Shown in pieces: positions 23,684 through 34,048 of a stretch of 43,861 nt of DNA (its first letter is position 1; every line of letters begins with the position of its first letter). Made by a program: the position numbers and the translations under genes. The DNA comes from Acidovorax sp. MR-S7 (GTDB lineage Bacteria > Pseudomonadota > Gammaproteobacteria > Burkholderiales > Burkholderiaceae_C). The notes below the pieces were generated by a model that worked only from the letters and a program-made list of their open reading frames with translations, was not told the DNA's origin and did not search any database. The stretch covers positions 1-43,861 of the forward strand of contig NZ_DF238896.1 in assembly GCF_000400995.2 (NCBI RefSeq), written 5' to 3'.

Positions 23684-25143
23684 TCTTCGATCCAGGTGTT
23701 GCCGTCGCGCGCGACGAGCGTGCTGGCGGCGCTCGGCCCCCAGCTTCCGGCCGCGTAGGGGCGCGGGCCTTCGCCACGCTCGTCCTGCTCGCGCCAGGTT
23801 TGCATGATGGGCTCCACCCAGCGCCAGGCGGCCTCCTGCTCGTCGGCGCGCACGAAGAGGTTCAGCCGCCCGGCGATCACGTCGAGCAGCAGCCGCTCGT
23901 AGGCGCCCACGCGCTCGGCGCCGAAGCGCTGCTCGAAGTCCAGGTCGAGCTGCACCGGCGCCAGCGCCTGCACGGCCGCCGCGCCGCGCTTTTCCTGCGC
24001 GGCGAACAGGTGCAGCGCCACGCCGTCGCGCGGCTGCAGGCGGATCACCAGGCGGTTGGCGGAACCCAGCGGCGTGCGGTAGATGGGATGTGGCGTCGGG
24101 CGGAAATTGATGGCGATGTGCGCCTCGCGCGCCGCCAGGCGCTTGCCGGTGCGGATGTAGAAGGGCACGCCGGCCCAGCGCCAGTTGGCGATCTCGGTGC
24201 GCAAGGCGACGAAGGTCTCGGTGGTGCTGCCGGGGGCGACCCCGTCCTCCTCGCCATAGGCGCGCACGTGGCCGCCCGCGAGTTGGCCGGCCGTGTACTG
24301 GCCGCGCACCACGCCCTGGGCCAGCGTGGCGGGCGTCCAGGGCGAGAGCGAACGCAGCACCTTGAGCTTCTCGTCGCGGATCGCGTCGGCGTGGGCGTTG
24401 ATAGGTGGCTCCATGGCGATCGCGCACAGCAGCTGCAGCGCGTGGTTCTGCACCATGTCGCGCAGCGCACCCGTGCCGTCGTAGAAGGCGCCGCGCTTTT
24501 CCACGCCGAGCTGCTCGGCCATGGTGATCTCGATGCTGGCCACCGTCTCGCGGCGCCACAGCGGCTCGAACAGCGCGTTGCCGAAGCGCAGCGCCAGCAG
24601 GTTCTGCACCGAGGGCTTGCCCAGGTAGTGGTCGATGCGGAACACCTGCCGCTCGTCGAACACGCCGCGCACGGCGGCGTTGATGGCGCGGTTGGATTCC
24701 AGGTCGTGCCCCAGCGGCTTTTCCAGCACCACGCGCGTGGCGGGCGTGGCCAGGCCCGCAGCGCCGATCTGCTCGCAGGCGGTGGTGAACAGGCCCGGCG
24801 CGGTGGCAAGGTACATCACCACCGTCTCGGCGCTGCGCGCCTCCAGCTTGTCCTTGAGCAGCTGGTAGTCGGCGGGCGCCGAGAGATCCATGCGCTGGTA
24901 TTCGAGCAGTGCGGCGAAGCGCTCGAACTCCTGCGCGCTCGGGCGTTTCTCGCCCTCCACGACGGCCAGGCGGCTGCCGATGAGCGCGCGGTAGTCGGCA
25001 TCGGTCAGCGCGTCGCGCGCCACGCCGACGATGCGTCCGCCTGGCGGCAGCGAGCCGTGGCGCCAGGCCTGGAACAGGGCGGGAAGCAGCTTGCGCCAGG
25101 CCAGATCGCCCGTGCCGCCGAAAAGTACGAGGTCGAAGCTCAT
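23677..25143 (-). CDS. zwf: Glucose-6-phosphate 1-dehydrogenase
   Basis: 488 residues; oxidises glucose 6-phosphate to 6-phosphogluconolactone with NADP+. The Rossmann fingerprint VLFGGTGDLAWRKLLPALF is at the N-terminus, the substrate/catalytic motif RIDHYLGKPSVQN near residue 170, and the conserved EKPLGHD, PFYIRTGKRL and RLILDV-like RLLLDVIAG blocks are all present. The start is taken at MSFDLVLFGG (25143); an in-frame ATG at 25152 adds MFA. It is transcribed leftward with hexR, and divergent from tal-pgi across about 106 nt, a compact sugar-phosphate unit. Confidence 0.96.
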   Translation of the reverse strand: MSFDLVLFGGTGDLAWRKLLPALFQAWRHGSLPPGGRIVGVARDALTDADYRALIGSRLAVVEGEKRPSAQEFERFAALLEYQRMDLSAPADYQLLKDKLEARSAETVVMYLATAPGLFTTACEQIGAAGLATPATRVVLEKPLGHDLESNRAINAAVRGVFDERQVFRIDHYLGKPSVQNLLALRFGNALFEPLWRRETVASIEITMAEQLGVEKRGAFYDGTGALRDMVQNHALQLLCAIAMEPPINAHADAIRDEKLKVLRSLSPWTPATLAQGVVRGQYTAGQLAGGHVRAYGEEDGVAPGSTTETFVALRTEIANWRWAGVPFYIRTGKRLAAREAHIAINFRPTPHPIYRTPLGSANRLVIRLQPRDGVALHLFAAQEKRGAAAVQALAPVQLDLDFEQRFGAERVGAYERLLLDVIAGRLNLFVRADEQEAAWRWVEPIMQTWREQDERGEGPRPYAAGSWGPSAASTLVARDGNTWIEEC

Positions 25144-25249
25144 GGCGAACAATGTTACCGAGTTTCATCCGCGGCCCCGGCCGACAGGGACCATGCTGCT
25201 CCCGCGCATACACTCCGGCTATTGGCCTGCATTTTGAGAGGACTTTTCC

Positions 25250-26200
25250 TTGAACCAACTCGACGCGCTCAAACAGTTCACCACCGTAGTGGCCGATACC
25301 GGCGATTTCAAGCAGCTGGCCCAGTTCCAGCCGCAGGACGCGACCACCAACCCGTCGCTGATCCTCAAGGCCGTGCAGAAGCCCGAGTACGCGCCGCTGC
25401 TCCAGGACTGCGTGACGCGCTTTCACGGCCGCGACATCGGCGAGCTGATGGACCGGCTCATCGTGCGCTTCGGCTGCGAGATCCTCTCCATCATCCCGGG
25501 CCGCGTGTCCACCGAGGTCGACGCGCGCCTGTCGTTCGACACCGCCGCCACCGTGGCGCGCGCCGAGCGCATCGTGGAGCTGTACCAGGCCGAGGGCATC
25601 CATATCGACCGCGTGCTCATCAAGATCGCCTCCACCTGGGAGGGCATCGAGGCCGCGCGGCTGCTGGAGGCCAGGGGCATCCACACCAACCTCACGCTGC
25701 TGTTCTCGTTCGCCCAGGCCGTGGCCTGCGGGCAGGCCAAGGTGCAGCTCATCTCGCCCTTCGTCGGCCGCATCTACGACTGGTACAAGAAGCAGGCCGG
25801 CAGCAGCTGGGACGACGCTGCGATGGCCGGCGCCAACGACCCCGGCGTGCAGTCCGTGCGCGCCATCTACAACCACTACAAGCACTTCGGCATCGCCACC
25901 GAGGTGATGGGCGCGAGCTTCCGCAACACGGGCCAGATCGTGGCGCTGGCGGGCTGCGACCTGCTGACCATCGCGCCCGAGCTGCTGACCCAGCTCGCCG
26001 CTAGCGAGGCGCCCGTCGCGCGCGTGCTCGACCCCGAGGCCGCGCGCCGCGTGGCCATCGAGCCCGTGCAGTACGACGAGGCGGGCTTCCGCTACGCGCT
26101 CAACGCCGATGCCATGGCCACAGAAAAGCTCGCCGAGGGCATCCGCGCCTTCGCGGCCGATGCGGCCAAGCTCGAACAGCTGATGCAAGCCGCCACATGA
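25250..26200 (+). CDS. tal: Transaldolase (TTG start)
   Basis: 316 residues of the TalB class, a cytoplasmic pentose-phosphate enzyme transferring a dihydroxyacetone unit. The Schiff-base lysine is Lys125 in [11 protein letters not shown]; other conserved segments are [22 protein letters not shown] and [12 protein letters not shown]. The start codon is TTG, with GAGAGGA 8 nt upstream; no in-frame ATG lies near it, and the family begins MNQLDALKQ just here. It overlaps pgi by 4 nt. The region up to zwf must hold two divergent promoters. Confidence 0.95.
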   Translation: MNQLDALKQFTTVVADTGDFKQLAQFQPQDATTNPSLILKAVQKPEYAPLLQDCVTRFHGRDIGELMDRLIVRFGCEILSIIPGRVSTEVDARLSFDTAATVARAERIVELYQAEGIHIDRVLIKIASTWEGIEAARLLEARGIHTNLTLLFSFAQAVACGQAKVQLISPFVGRIYDWYKKQAGSSWDDAAMAGANDPGVQSVRAIYNHYKHFGIATEVMGASFRNTGQIVALAGCDLLTIAPELLTQLAASEAPVARVLDPEAARRVAIEPVQYDEAGFRYALNADAMATEKLAEGIRAFAADAAKLEQLMQAAT

Positions 26201-27780
26201 GCTACACGGACCCGCGCACGCGCTGCGACCGCACGGATGCCTGGGGCCAGCTGCGCGCGCACTACGAGCGCGCAGGCCGGGACTTCGACGTGCGCGACGC
26301 CTTCGCCGAAGACCCGCAGCGCGTGGAGCGCTTCAGCCAGCAGGCGCCCCACGTGTTCGCGGACCTGTCCAAGAACCGCATCGACGCACCCACCGAGGCG
26401 CTGCTGGTGCAACTGGCGCGCGAGTGCGGCTTGCCGGCCTACCGCGACGCCATGTTCGCGGGCGCGCCCATCAACAACACCGAGCAGCGCGCGGCGATGC
26501 ACTGGTTGTTGCGAAAGCCGGCTCCAGCGCAGGCAGGGCAAGCGCAGGCAGCTACGGATGTAGTAGCGGAGGGCCTGCGCGACGTGCACGCCACGCTGGA
26601 CGCCATGCTGCGCATCGCCGAGCAGGTGCGCCAGGACGATGCCATCACCGACATCGTGAACATCGGCATCGGCGGCTCCGACCTCGGGCCCGCGATGGCG
26701 GTGAAGGGGCTCGACGACCTGCGCCACCCGGCCAAGCGCCTGCACTTCATCTCCAACGTGGACGGCATGGAGCTGGGCAGCCTGCTGCGCACGCTGCGTC
26801 CCGAGAGCACGCTGTTCCTCATCGCCTCCAAGACCTTCACCACGCTGGAGACGATGACCAACGCGCAGTCCGCGCGCGACTGGTTCACGGCCCAGGGCGG
26901 CACCGACGTGGCGCGGCACTTCTACGCGCTCACCACCCACCTGGAGGCGGCGGCGCAGTTCGGCATCACCACCACGCTGGGTTTCTGGGACTGGGTGGGC
27001 GGGCGCTACTCGCTGTGGTCGGCCATCGGCCTGCCGATCGCCATCGCCATCGGCGCGCCGGCCTTCCGCGAGCTGCTGGCGGGCGCGCACGCGATGGACG
27101 AGCACTTCCGCACCGCGCCGCTCGAAGCCAACCTGCCCGTGCGCCTGGGCCTGCTGGACGTGTGGTACCGCAACTTCCACGGCTTCACCAGCCGCAGCGT
27201 GGCGCCCTACAGCCATGGCCTGCGCCGCCTGCCCGCGTACCTGCAGCAACTGGAGATGGAGAGCAACGGCAAGGGCGTGGACGCGCAGGGCGCCGCGCTG
27301 CCCTATGCCACCGCGCCCGCCATTTGGGGCGAGCCGGGCACCAACGGGCAGCACGCGTTCTTCCAGATGATCCACCAGGGGCCGGACGTGATCCCCGTGG
27401 ACTTCATCGCGCTGCGCAAGCCCGGGCGCGATCTGCCCGGCCAGCACCCGCGCCTGGTGGCCAACGCGCTCGCGCAGGCGCGCGCGCTCATGGTGGGCCG
27501 CGCCGACGCGGGCGGCCACCGCGCATTCTCCGGCAACCGGCCCAGTACCTTCCTGGTGCTGGAGCGGCTGGATCCGGCCAGCCTGGGGGCGCTGATCGCG
27601 CTGTACGAGCACCGTGTGTTCGTGGCCGGCGCCCTCTGGGGCATCAACAGCTTCGACCAGTGGGGCGTGGAACTGGGCAAGGTGGTGGCCAAGGACATCG
27701 AGCCGCGCCTGGGCCATGGCGACGTGGAGGGACTGGATCCGTCCACCGCCGCGCTGGTGCAGAAACTGCAAGCCAAATAG
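26197..27780 (+). CDS. pgi: Glucose-6-phosphate isomerase with repeat-derived internal segment
   Basis: 527 residues; interconverts glucose 6-phosphate and fructose 6-phosphate. Signature blocks are [17 protein letters not shown], the [13 protein letters not shown] phosphate loop, [27 protein letters not shown] (catalytic Glu), [14 protein letters not shown] (catalytic His) and the C-terminal [10 protein letters not shown] (Lys). Residues about 108-124 ([17 protein letters not shown]) are encoded by a CAGCGCTTG-family repeat and lie in a surface region before the conserved GIGGSD block. The start overlaps tal (ATGA). A shared terminator follows at 27829. Confidence 0.95.
   Translation: MSYTDPRTRCDRTDAWGQLRAHYERAGRDFDVRDAFAEDPQRVERFSQQAPHVFADLSKNRIDAPTEALLVQLARECGLPAYRDAMFAGAPINNTEQRAAMHWLLRKPAPAQAGQAQAATDVVAEGLRDVHATLDAMLRIAEQVRQDDAITDIVNIGIGGSDLGPAMAVKGLDDLRHPAKRLHFISNVDGMELGSLLRTLRPESTLFLIASKTFTTLETMTNAQSARDWFTAQGGTDVARHFYALTTHLEAAAQFGITTTLGFWDWVGGRYSLWSAIGLPIAIAIGAPAFRELLAGAHAMDEHFRTAPLEANLPVRLGLLDVWYRNFHGFTSRSVAPYSHGLRRLPAYLQQLEMESNGKGVDAQGAALPYATAPAIWGEPGTNGQHAFFQMIHQGPDVIPVDFIALRKPGRDLPGQHPRLVANALAQARALMVGRADAGGHRAFSGNRPSTFLVLERLDPASLGALIALYEHRVFVAGALWGINSFDQWGVELGKVVAKDIEPRLGHGDVEGLDPSTAALVQKLQAK
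26518..26568 (+). repeat. CAGCGCTTG palindromic repeat, copy E (inside pgi)
   Basis: ccggctccagcgcaggcagg then gcaagcgcaggcagctacggatgtagtag. Both arms differ from consensus by the same CTTG-to-CAGG-like change, so symmetry is partly lost, while the trailing GCAGCTA is intact. It is read as [13 protein letters not shown], in the same phase as copies B and C. Confidence 0.7.
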
Positions 27781-27823
27781 GCCTCCAGCGCTTGCTGGTG
27801 AAGCGCTGGCAGCTATCGATACA
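27780..27823. repeat. CAGCGCTTG palindromic repeat, copy F (after pgi)
   Basis: ggcctccagcgcttgctggt then gaagcgctggcagctatcga. A near-consensus copy that starts at the last base of the pgi stop codon and precedes an ordinary terminator. Confidence 0.8.
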
Positions 27824-27828
27824 GAAGC

Positions 27829-27859
27829 AAAAAGGCCGGTCGCAAGACCGGCTTTTTTT
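27829..27859. terminator. Bidirectional intrinsic terminator between pgi and the TonB receptor gene
   Basis: Five As, stem GCCGGTC - GCAA - GACCGGC, then seven Ts. It has a GNRA-type loop and works for rightward pgi; the A tract gives a weaker leftward terminator for the convergent receptor gene. Confidence 0.9.
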
Positions 27860-27872
27860 GCAGTGCTGCAGG

Positions 27873-30005
27873 TCAGAACGACACAGTGGCCGACAGCTTG
27901 AAGGTGCGCGGCGCGCCGGGCATCACGAAGCCGTCGCCGAAGGTGCCGATCCAGTACTTCTTGTCGGACACGTTTTCCACGCTGGCGTTGAAGCGCACGG
28001 GCGTGGCGCCGAGCTGGGTGGCGTAGCTGGCGTTCAGGTCCAGGCGGTTCCAGGACGGCATGCGCAGGCGGTTGCCCGAGTCGGACCACTGCGAGCCGGT
28101 GTGGATCACGCGGCCGCCTACCTTCAGGCCCTGCACGGGCGTCTGCCAGTCCATGCCGATGCGCACGCGCCATTCGGGTGTGCCGAAGGTGTCCTTGCCG
28201 GTGTTGCGCTGCTCGGACTTGATGTGGGTGATGCCGCCCAGCAGCGACACGGTTTGCGCCACCTGTCCGTACATGCTCCACTCCAGGCCGCGCAGGCGCT
28301 GCTCGCCGTCGTCCACCAGGGTGGGCAGGGGGGCCCCGTTGTTGCTGATGAACAAGGGCCGCTTGATCTCGAAGGCGCTGACGGTGTGTGTGAGCGCGCC
28401 GGTCTGCACCTTCACGCCCAGCTCCATCTGCTTGGTCTGCTTCGGCGGCAGGGCCTCGCCCGTGTTGGTGTAGCCCACGCCCACGATCTGGCCCGGCTCC
28501 AGCCCTTCTGTATAGTTGCCGAACAGCGAGAGGTCGTCGCCCCAGGGACGCACGACGGCGGCGATCATCGGCGAGAAGCGGCTTTCGCTGTAGTTCGACA
28601 ACGGCATCTTCACGGTCTGTTGGCGGCCGCCCACGGTCAGCAGCACCTTCTCGTCGGCGAAGCCCATGGTGTCGGCCACGGCCAGCGAGCGGTATTCATT
28701 CTGGGTGGTGTAGCCGTTCCATTTCGGCGCGCCCGGGAAGGTCGGGACCACCGGGTCGTACATGTTGGTGGTGTAGCAGTAGTTGCAGGCCGTGTTCACG
28801 GTCCCTTCCTTGTGCTTGAGGATGTTGGCCGACACCTGCAGGCGGTGGCGGACAGCGCCCGTGTCGAACTTGCCGATCATGCCGGCCTCGGCCGTGCGGC
28901 GCTCGGACTTGGTGTGCACGTTGTAGATGGCGCCGCGCGTGGTGCCGTCCGCGCCGGTGACGAAGGCGCGGGTGCCGAACAGCAGGCCCTGGCCCTCGGC
29001 CTCGGAGCCGCCCACCGCGAAGTAGCCCTGCCAGTCCTGCGTGAAGTCGAACTCGGCGCGGGCCAGCGCGCCGCTGTTCTCGTACTCGCCGTGCGTGCCG
29101 CGGAACATGTTGGTGTCGCCCTCGGGCGGGGCCAGCAGGCGGCCCACGCCGGGGATGGCTGCGTTGCCCAGGAAGTTGAACATGCCAGGGCTGCCGTTGT
29201 CGATCTTGTTGACGCTGTTGTACAGGTCGAGCGAGAAGCGGGCGCGGTCGCCCACGTAGTCCAGCGCCAGCGCGCCGACGCGGCGGGACTGTTCCTCGTC
29301 CTTGGCGCCCATGTCGCCGGAGCCGTAGACGCCGTTGAAGCGGATGCCCAGGCGCTTTTCCTCGCCGAAGCGCTTGCCCACGTCGGCATGGGCCTGGAAG
29401 TAGGACTTCGATCCGTAGGTCACGGTCAGGTCGGCGATGGGCTGCGCCAGGGCGCGCTTGGTCACCATGTTGACGGTGCCCGCCACGCTGGACAGGGGCG
29501 GCATGCCCGAGAGCAGCACGTTGGGGCCGCGCAGCACCTCGATGCGCTCGAACATCTCGACCGGCACCGAGTTGGCCGGGGCGATGCCGTACAGGCCGTT
29601 GGTGGCGATGTCCATCGCCGTCATGTCCAGGCCGCGCAGGTTGAAGTTCTGCAGCAGGTGGTTCTTGTTGGTGGTGAAGACGACGGCGGAGTCGTTCTCC
29701 AGCACGTCCTGCAGCGTGAGGGCCGACCAGTCCTCGGCCAGCTCGCGCGTGTAGGCGTTGACGTGCACCGGCGCTTCCATGATGGACGTGGCGCCCAGGA
29801 TGCCCAGGCGCGCACCTGATGCGGCCTTGTTGCCGGGCGCGCGTACGGGCAGGTCTTCGCGCTCGTACTTGCTGCGCACGGTGACCGTGGGCAGCGTGGT
29901 CTCGCCTTGCGCGGGGGCGGTCTGGGCGGCGGCGCCGGCGCTGATGGCGATCAGCGCCAGGGCAATCGGAGTGCGCCGCAGCGTGCGGCAGGTGATGGCG
30001 GGCAT
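27873..30005 (-). CDS. TonB-dependent siderophore receptor
   Basis: 710 residues; an outer-membrane gated β-barrel for ferric-siderophore uptake. The signal peptide is RRTPIALALIAISAGAAAQ. A TonB-box-like TLPTVTVRSKY follows near the mature N-terminus, then the plug domain with SALTLQDVLENDSAVVF, FNLRGLDM, ERIEVLRGPNVLLSGM and GTVNMVTKRA. The barrel ends in FKLSATVSF with the terminal Phe. AGGAAG precedes the ATG at 30005, which is preferred to an ATG at 30038. There is no N-terminal signalling domain. A Fur-like site lies just upstream. The siderophore cannot be named from sequence. Confidence 0.93.
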   Translation of the reverse strand: MPAITCRTLRRTPIALALIAISAGAAAQTAPAQGETTLPTVTVRSKYEREDLPVRAPGNKAASGARLGILGATSIMEAPVHVNAYTRELAEDWSALTLQDVLENDSAVVFTTNKNHLLQNFNLRGLDMTAMDIATNGLYGIAPANSVPVEMFERIEVLRGPNVLLSGMPPLSSVAGTVNMVTKRALAQPIADLTVTYGSKSYFQAHADVGKRFGEEKRLGIRFNGVYGSGDMGAKDEEQSRRVGALALDYVGDRARFSLDLYNSVNKIDNGSPGMFNFLGNAAIPGVGRLLAPPEGDTNMFRGTHGEYENSGALARAEFDFTQDWQGYFAVGGSEAEGQGLLFGTRAFVTGADGTTRGAIYNVHTKSERRTAEAGMIGKFDTGAVRHRLQVSANILKHKEGTVNTACNYCYTTNMYDPVVPTFPGAPKWNGYTTQNEYRSLAVADTMGFADEKVLLTVGGRQQTVKMPLSNYSESRFSPMIAAVVRPWGDDLSLFGNYTEGLEPGQIVGVGYTNTGEALPPKQTKQMELGVKVQTGALTHTVSAFEIKRPLFISNNGAPLPTLVDDGEQRLRGLEWSMYGQVAQTVSLLGGITHIKSEQRNTGKDTFGTPEWRVRIGMDWQTPVQGLKVGGRVIHTGSQWSDSGNRLRMPSWNRLDLNASYATQLGATPVRFNASVENVSDKKYWIGTFGDGFVMPGAPRTFKLSATVSF

Positions 30006-30033
30006 GGATGCTTCCTGTTGTGAATGATGGTGT

Positions 30034-30058
30034 TGCAAATGAAAATAGCTCGCATTCT
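30034..30058 (-). promoter_or_regulatory. Possible Fur box upstream of the siderophore receptor
   Basis: tgcaaatgaaaatagctcgc then attct: an imperfect palindrome with AATG and CATT arms and a GAAAAT core, resembling Fur sites of this group. It sits 29-53 nt upstream of the receptor start codon. Confidence 0.5.
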
Positions 30059-30081
30059 AATGGTGTTGCAACAGGTAACCG

Positions 30082-31581
30082 CTACCGTTGCCGCCAGCCC
30101 ACCCATGCGAAGAACAGCGCCAGCAGCGCGCACACCGCGCCCAGCAATACGCCGTCGGGCCCGGGGCGCAGCACGGCGGCCAGCGGCACCAGCGCGTTGC
30201 ACAGCGCCGTGAACCACAGCAGGCCGCGCGCAGCCTGCGCCGTGCCGCGCCAGAGGGCCCAGGCGATGCAGGCGCTGAACAGGCCGTAGAACGCGCCCTG
30301 GTGCAGCGTGTCCAGGTCGCCGACCACGGGCGCCAGCCAGTGCGCCAGTGCCAGCGTGGCGGGCAGGGCGGCGGCGCAGCCCAGGCTCACGCCCAGCGTG
30401 AGGGCGGAGACGACGCGCACGTGGCGCGGGCGCTCCATGGCCGGCCCATCCTGCGGCTTGCGCGCGCGCTTGGTGCGCGTCTCGATCCACAGCAGGTTGC
30501 CGGTGTAGAACAGCAGCGCGCCCGACAGGCCCAGCAGCACGTAGAGGATGCGCACCGTGTCCCCGCCGTAGCTGCCGAAGTGCAGCGAGAACAGGCTGCT
30601 GAGCAGCGCGCTCGACGCGTGGCCGCTTTCGCCCGGCACGTAGGTGCGGTCGTAGATCTCGCCCGTGCGCAGGTTCACGAAGGCCAGGCCGTAGCGCGAA
30701 GCGCGCTGGAAGTTCCGCTCGTCGATACCGCCCACGGCGGCCACGGCCCCGCCGGGCTGGACCACGTAGTCCAGGCCCAGGGGCTGGAGGTGCGGGGCCT
30801 GCTCCTGCACGCGGCGCCTGATCTCGCTGGGCGGCAGCCAGTCGGCGCGGGCCGCCAGCGGCCGGGGCACGCTGTCGCGCGCCACCGTGGCGCTCAGGCC
30901 TTCCCGGTAGATGAACTTGTCCTGCGCGAGGTAGACCATGTCGTGCAGGCCGAACACGGCGGCGCTGAAAGCGATGACCAGGTGGAACGGCAGGCTGGCC
31001 ACGCCCAGCAGGTTGTGAACGTCCAGCCACATGCGCTTGAGGTTGGCGCCCAGGCGCAGGTAGAACAGATCCTTCACCAGCGACGGCAGCAGCACCACGA
31101 TGCCCGACACCAGCGCCAGCCCGTAGGCCAGCGAGACGAGGCCGATGACCGGCTCGGCCACCTCCAGCGGAATCGGCAGGCCGCCCTTGCGGTGCAGGTA
31201 GTCGACGAAGTTGCCGCTGGTGTCGTCCTCGCGCGGCGCATCCATGCGGCGCAGCTGGCCGTCGCTGCCCAGCTGCCACCACACCGCGTCCTGGCCGCGC
31301 TCGAGCTGCGCCAGCGCGGGCTGGGCGTTGTCGGGGCCGGGAAAGCGCAGGCGCACGCGGCCCTTCGCGCCGGGGTGGGCGTCGAAGAAGGCGGCGGCCA
31401 GCGCGTCGCCGTCGTCGCTCACCGCGCTGGATGCGGGCGCGGGTGGCTGCGTCCAGCGGGTGATCTCGGCCTCCAGCATGGAGAAGGCGCCCGCGTAGAA
31501 GGCGATGTACAGCACCAACCCGCAGAGAATGCCGACCCAGGTGTGGACGGCCAGGTAGTCCTTGACGGTCTGCGCCTTCAT
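30082..31581 (-). CDS. PepSY-domain inner-membrane protein (iron-uptake associated)
   Basis: 499 residues of the PepSY_TM family. An N-terminal helix with VKDYLAVHTWVGILCGLVLY is followed by a periplasmic PepSY-type domain. A central helix pair (EPVIGLVSLAYGLALVSGIVVLLP, given as a region near residues 135-158) precedes LKRMWLDVHNLLGVASLPFHL with the conserved His residues. A second periplasmic domain and several C-terminal helices follow. Related proteins next to siderophore receptors are thought to act in ferric-siderophore reduction or release at the inner membrane; that role is inferred here from context. The start overlaps the upstream small gene (ATGA). Confidence 0.9.
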   Translation of the reverse strand: MKAQTVKDYLAVHTWVGILCGLVLYIAFYAGAFSMLEAEITRWTQPPAPASSAVSDDGDALAAAFFDAHPGAKGRVRLRFPGPDNAQPALAQLERGQDAVWWQLGSDGQLRRMDAPREDDTSGNFVDYLHRKGGLPIPLEVAEPVIGLVSLAYGLALVSGIVVLLPSLVKDLFYLRLGANLKRMWLDVHNLLGVASLPFHLVIAFSAAVFGLHDMVYLAQDKFIYREGLSATVARDSVPRPLAARADWLPPSEIRRRVQEQAPHLQPLGLDYVVQPGGAVAAVGGIDERNFQRASRYGLAFVNLRTGEIYDRTYVPGESGHASSALLSSLFSLHFGSYGGDTVRILYVLLGLSGALLFYTGNLLWIETRTKRARKPQDGPAMERPRHVRVVSALTLGVSLGCAAALPATLALAHWLAPVVGDLDTLHQGAFYGLFSACIAWALWRGTAQAARGLLWFTALCNALVPLAAVLRPGPDGVLLGAVCALLALFFAWVGWRQR

Positions 31582-31868
31582 TGCAGCACCTTCCAGGCGG
31601 CGAAGGCCGCCACGTTGGCCAGCAGGAAAGCGGCCGCGCACTGCTTGCGGCTTTGCGCCAGGAAGGCCACGCACGGCGCGGCGGACCACAGCAGCACCGC
31701 CAGCCACATGGCGATCTGGTCGCGCACCGGCAGATAGGCGGGCAGCAGGCCACCGTACATCAGCAGCCAGCTCAGCCACAGCGCCAGCGGAAAGCCGAGG
31801 AGAAAGCCCGTGAAACCCTTGAACAGCAGGTGGCGCGGCGCGGCTTTGTCTTGGACGCCGCGGCTCAT
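31578..31868 (-). CDS. Small inner-membrane protein, DUF3649-like
   Basis: 96 residues with about three hydrophobic helices (FTGFLLGFPLALWLSWLLMYG; IAMWLAVLLWSAAPCVAFLA split by polar residues; AAFLLANVAAFAAW). It has no enzymatic motif. The order (two small membrane proteins, PepSY protein, siderophore receptor) matches iron-uptake operons in which proteins annotated DUF3325 and DUF3649 occur. I assign the family by context and hydropathy, with moderate certainty. It overlaps both neighbours by 4 nt, so it is tightly coupled. Confidence 0.75.
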   Translation of the reverse strand: MSRGVQDKAAPRHLLFKGFTGFLLGFPLALWLSWLLMYGGLLPAYLPVRDQIAMWLAVLLWSAAPCVAFLAQSRKQCAAAFLLANVAAFAAWKVLQ

Positions 31869-32128
31869 CGGGCGGCCGCCTTGGCGGTGCGGCGGCGCGC
31901 GGCCTGCCACCAGCTCAGGCAGGGCAGGACCAGCATGGCCACGCCCAGCACCAGGGCAGTGGAGGTCGCCAGGCCCAGGCCGCCGGCCTGCGTCTGCCAC
32001 ACGGCCAGCAGCAGCACCATCAGCCCCAGCACCGTGCCGCGCCAGCCCTGGAGCGGCCCCTCAACGCGGGGCGTGGCGCACAGAAACAGCCCGCCGCAGA
32101 CGGCGGCCAGCAAGATACCGATCCACAT
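31865..32128 (-). CDS. Small inner-membrane protein, DUF3325-like
   Basis: 87 residues from the ATG at 32128, or 93 from a TTG at 32146. Three hydrophobic helices are visible (WIGILLAAVCGGLFLC; TVLGLMVLLLAVWQT; STALVLGVAMLVLPCLSW), ending in a basic tail. It is the first gene of the iron operon. A Fur-like site overlaps the region immediately upstream of the start, and the TTG start would lie inside it. No ribosome-binding site is strong for either start. The function is unknown. Confidence 0.72.
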   Translation of the reverse strand: MWIGILLAAVCGGLFLCATPRVEGPLQGWRGTVLGLMVLLLAVWQTQAGGLGLATSTALVLGVAMLVLPCLSWWQAARRRTAKAAAR

Positions 32129-32142
32129 GGAAGCAATCCAGA

Positions 32143-32170
32143 ACAATAATGAGAATGGATATCAATTTTA
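32143..32170 (-). promoter_or_regulatory. Fur box upstream of the iron-uptake operon
   Basis: AATAAT-GAGAAT-GGATATC on the plus strand: three adjacent hexamer-like units close to the GATAAT-GATAAT-CATTATC consensus. It is placed at the 5' end of the leftward operon. It supports iron repression of the four downstream genes. Confidence 0.65.
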
Positions 32171-32212
32171 CATGCAAATCATTACTGGCCGATGTGGAGG
32201 TCGTGGGCGAAA

Positions 32213-32259
32213 AGAGCCATCAGCGCTTGTCCAACAAGCGCTGGCAGCTATCAAAACCA
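32213..32259. repeat. CAGCGCTTG palindromic repeat, copy G (after groEL)
   Basis: agccatcagcgcttgtccaa then caagcgctggcagctatcaaaacc. The arms CAGCGCTTG and CAAGCGCTG are perfect with a five-base loop. It lies just beyond the groEL terminator. Confidence 0.85.
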
Positions 32260-32261
32260 TA

Positions 32262-32295
32262 GAAAAAGCCCCGCAGGCTTGCGCACTGCGGGGCT
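32262..32295 (-). terminator. Intrinsic terminator of groESL
   Basis: On the minus strand: AGCCCCGCAG, a 9-nt loop, CTGCGGGGCT, then TTTTT. It begins 25 nt after the groEL stop codon. Confidence 0.88.
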
Positions 32296-32319
32296 GGTTT
32301 GCCCGGGCGAGCGGGAGGC

Positions 32320-33984
<1,665 letters not shown>

Positions 33985-33989
33985 TCAAA

Positions 33990-34037
33990 CCGGCTTCCAG
34001 CACAGGCGCACCAAGCGCTGGAAGCTATGAAAAATGA
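33990..34037. repeat. CAGCGCTTG palindromic repeat, copy H (between groES and groEL)
   Basis: ccggcttccagcacaggcgc then accaagcgctggaagctatgaaaaatgaagc. One arm is diverged, but the right arm and the AGCTAT tail are kept. It lies inside the groESL transcript, where a hairpin could affect RNA stability or the GroES:GroEL ratio. Confidence 0.6.
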
Positions 34038-34048
34038 AGCGGATGGGG

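Noticed and set aside
25144-25249. HexR operator in the zwf-tal gap
   Set aside because: The gap was scanned for the TGTA-rich palindrome typical of HexR sites and no clear match was found.
22838-26188. 1116-codon minus-strand frame spanning hexR, zwf and tal
   Set aside because: Only the hexR part (22838-23683) is real. The rest is out of frame with zwf and antisense to tal, with shadow-type composition.
27834-27852. Treating the pgi-distal hairpin as a further repeat-family copy
   Set aside because: Its stem GCCGGTC and GNRA loop differ from the CAGCGCTTG core; it is an ordinary terminator next to copy F.
32146-32146. TTG start giving a 93-residue DUF3325-like protein
   Set aside because: The TTG lies within the Fur-like box; the ATG at 32128 is preferred, though neither start has a good ribosome-binding site.
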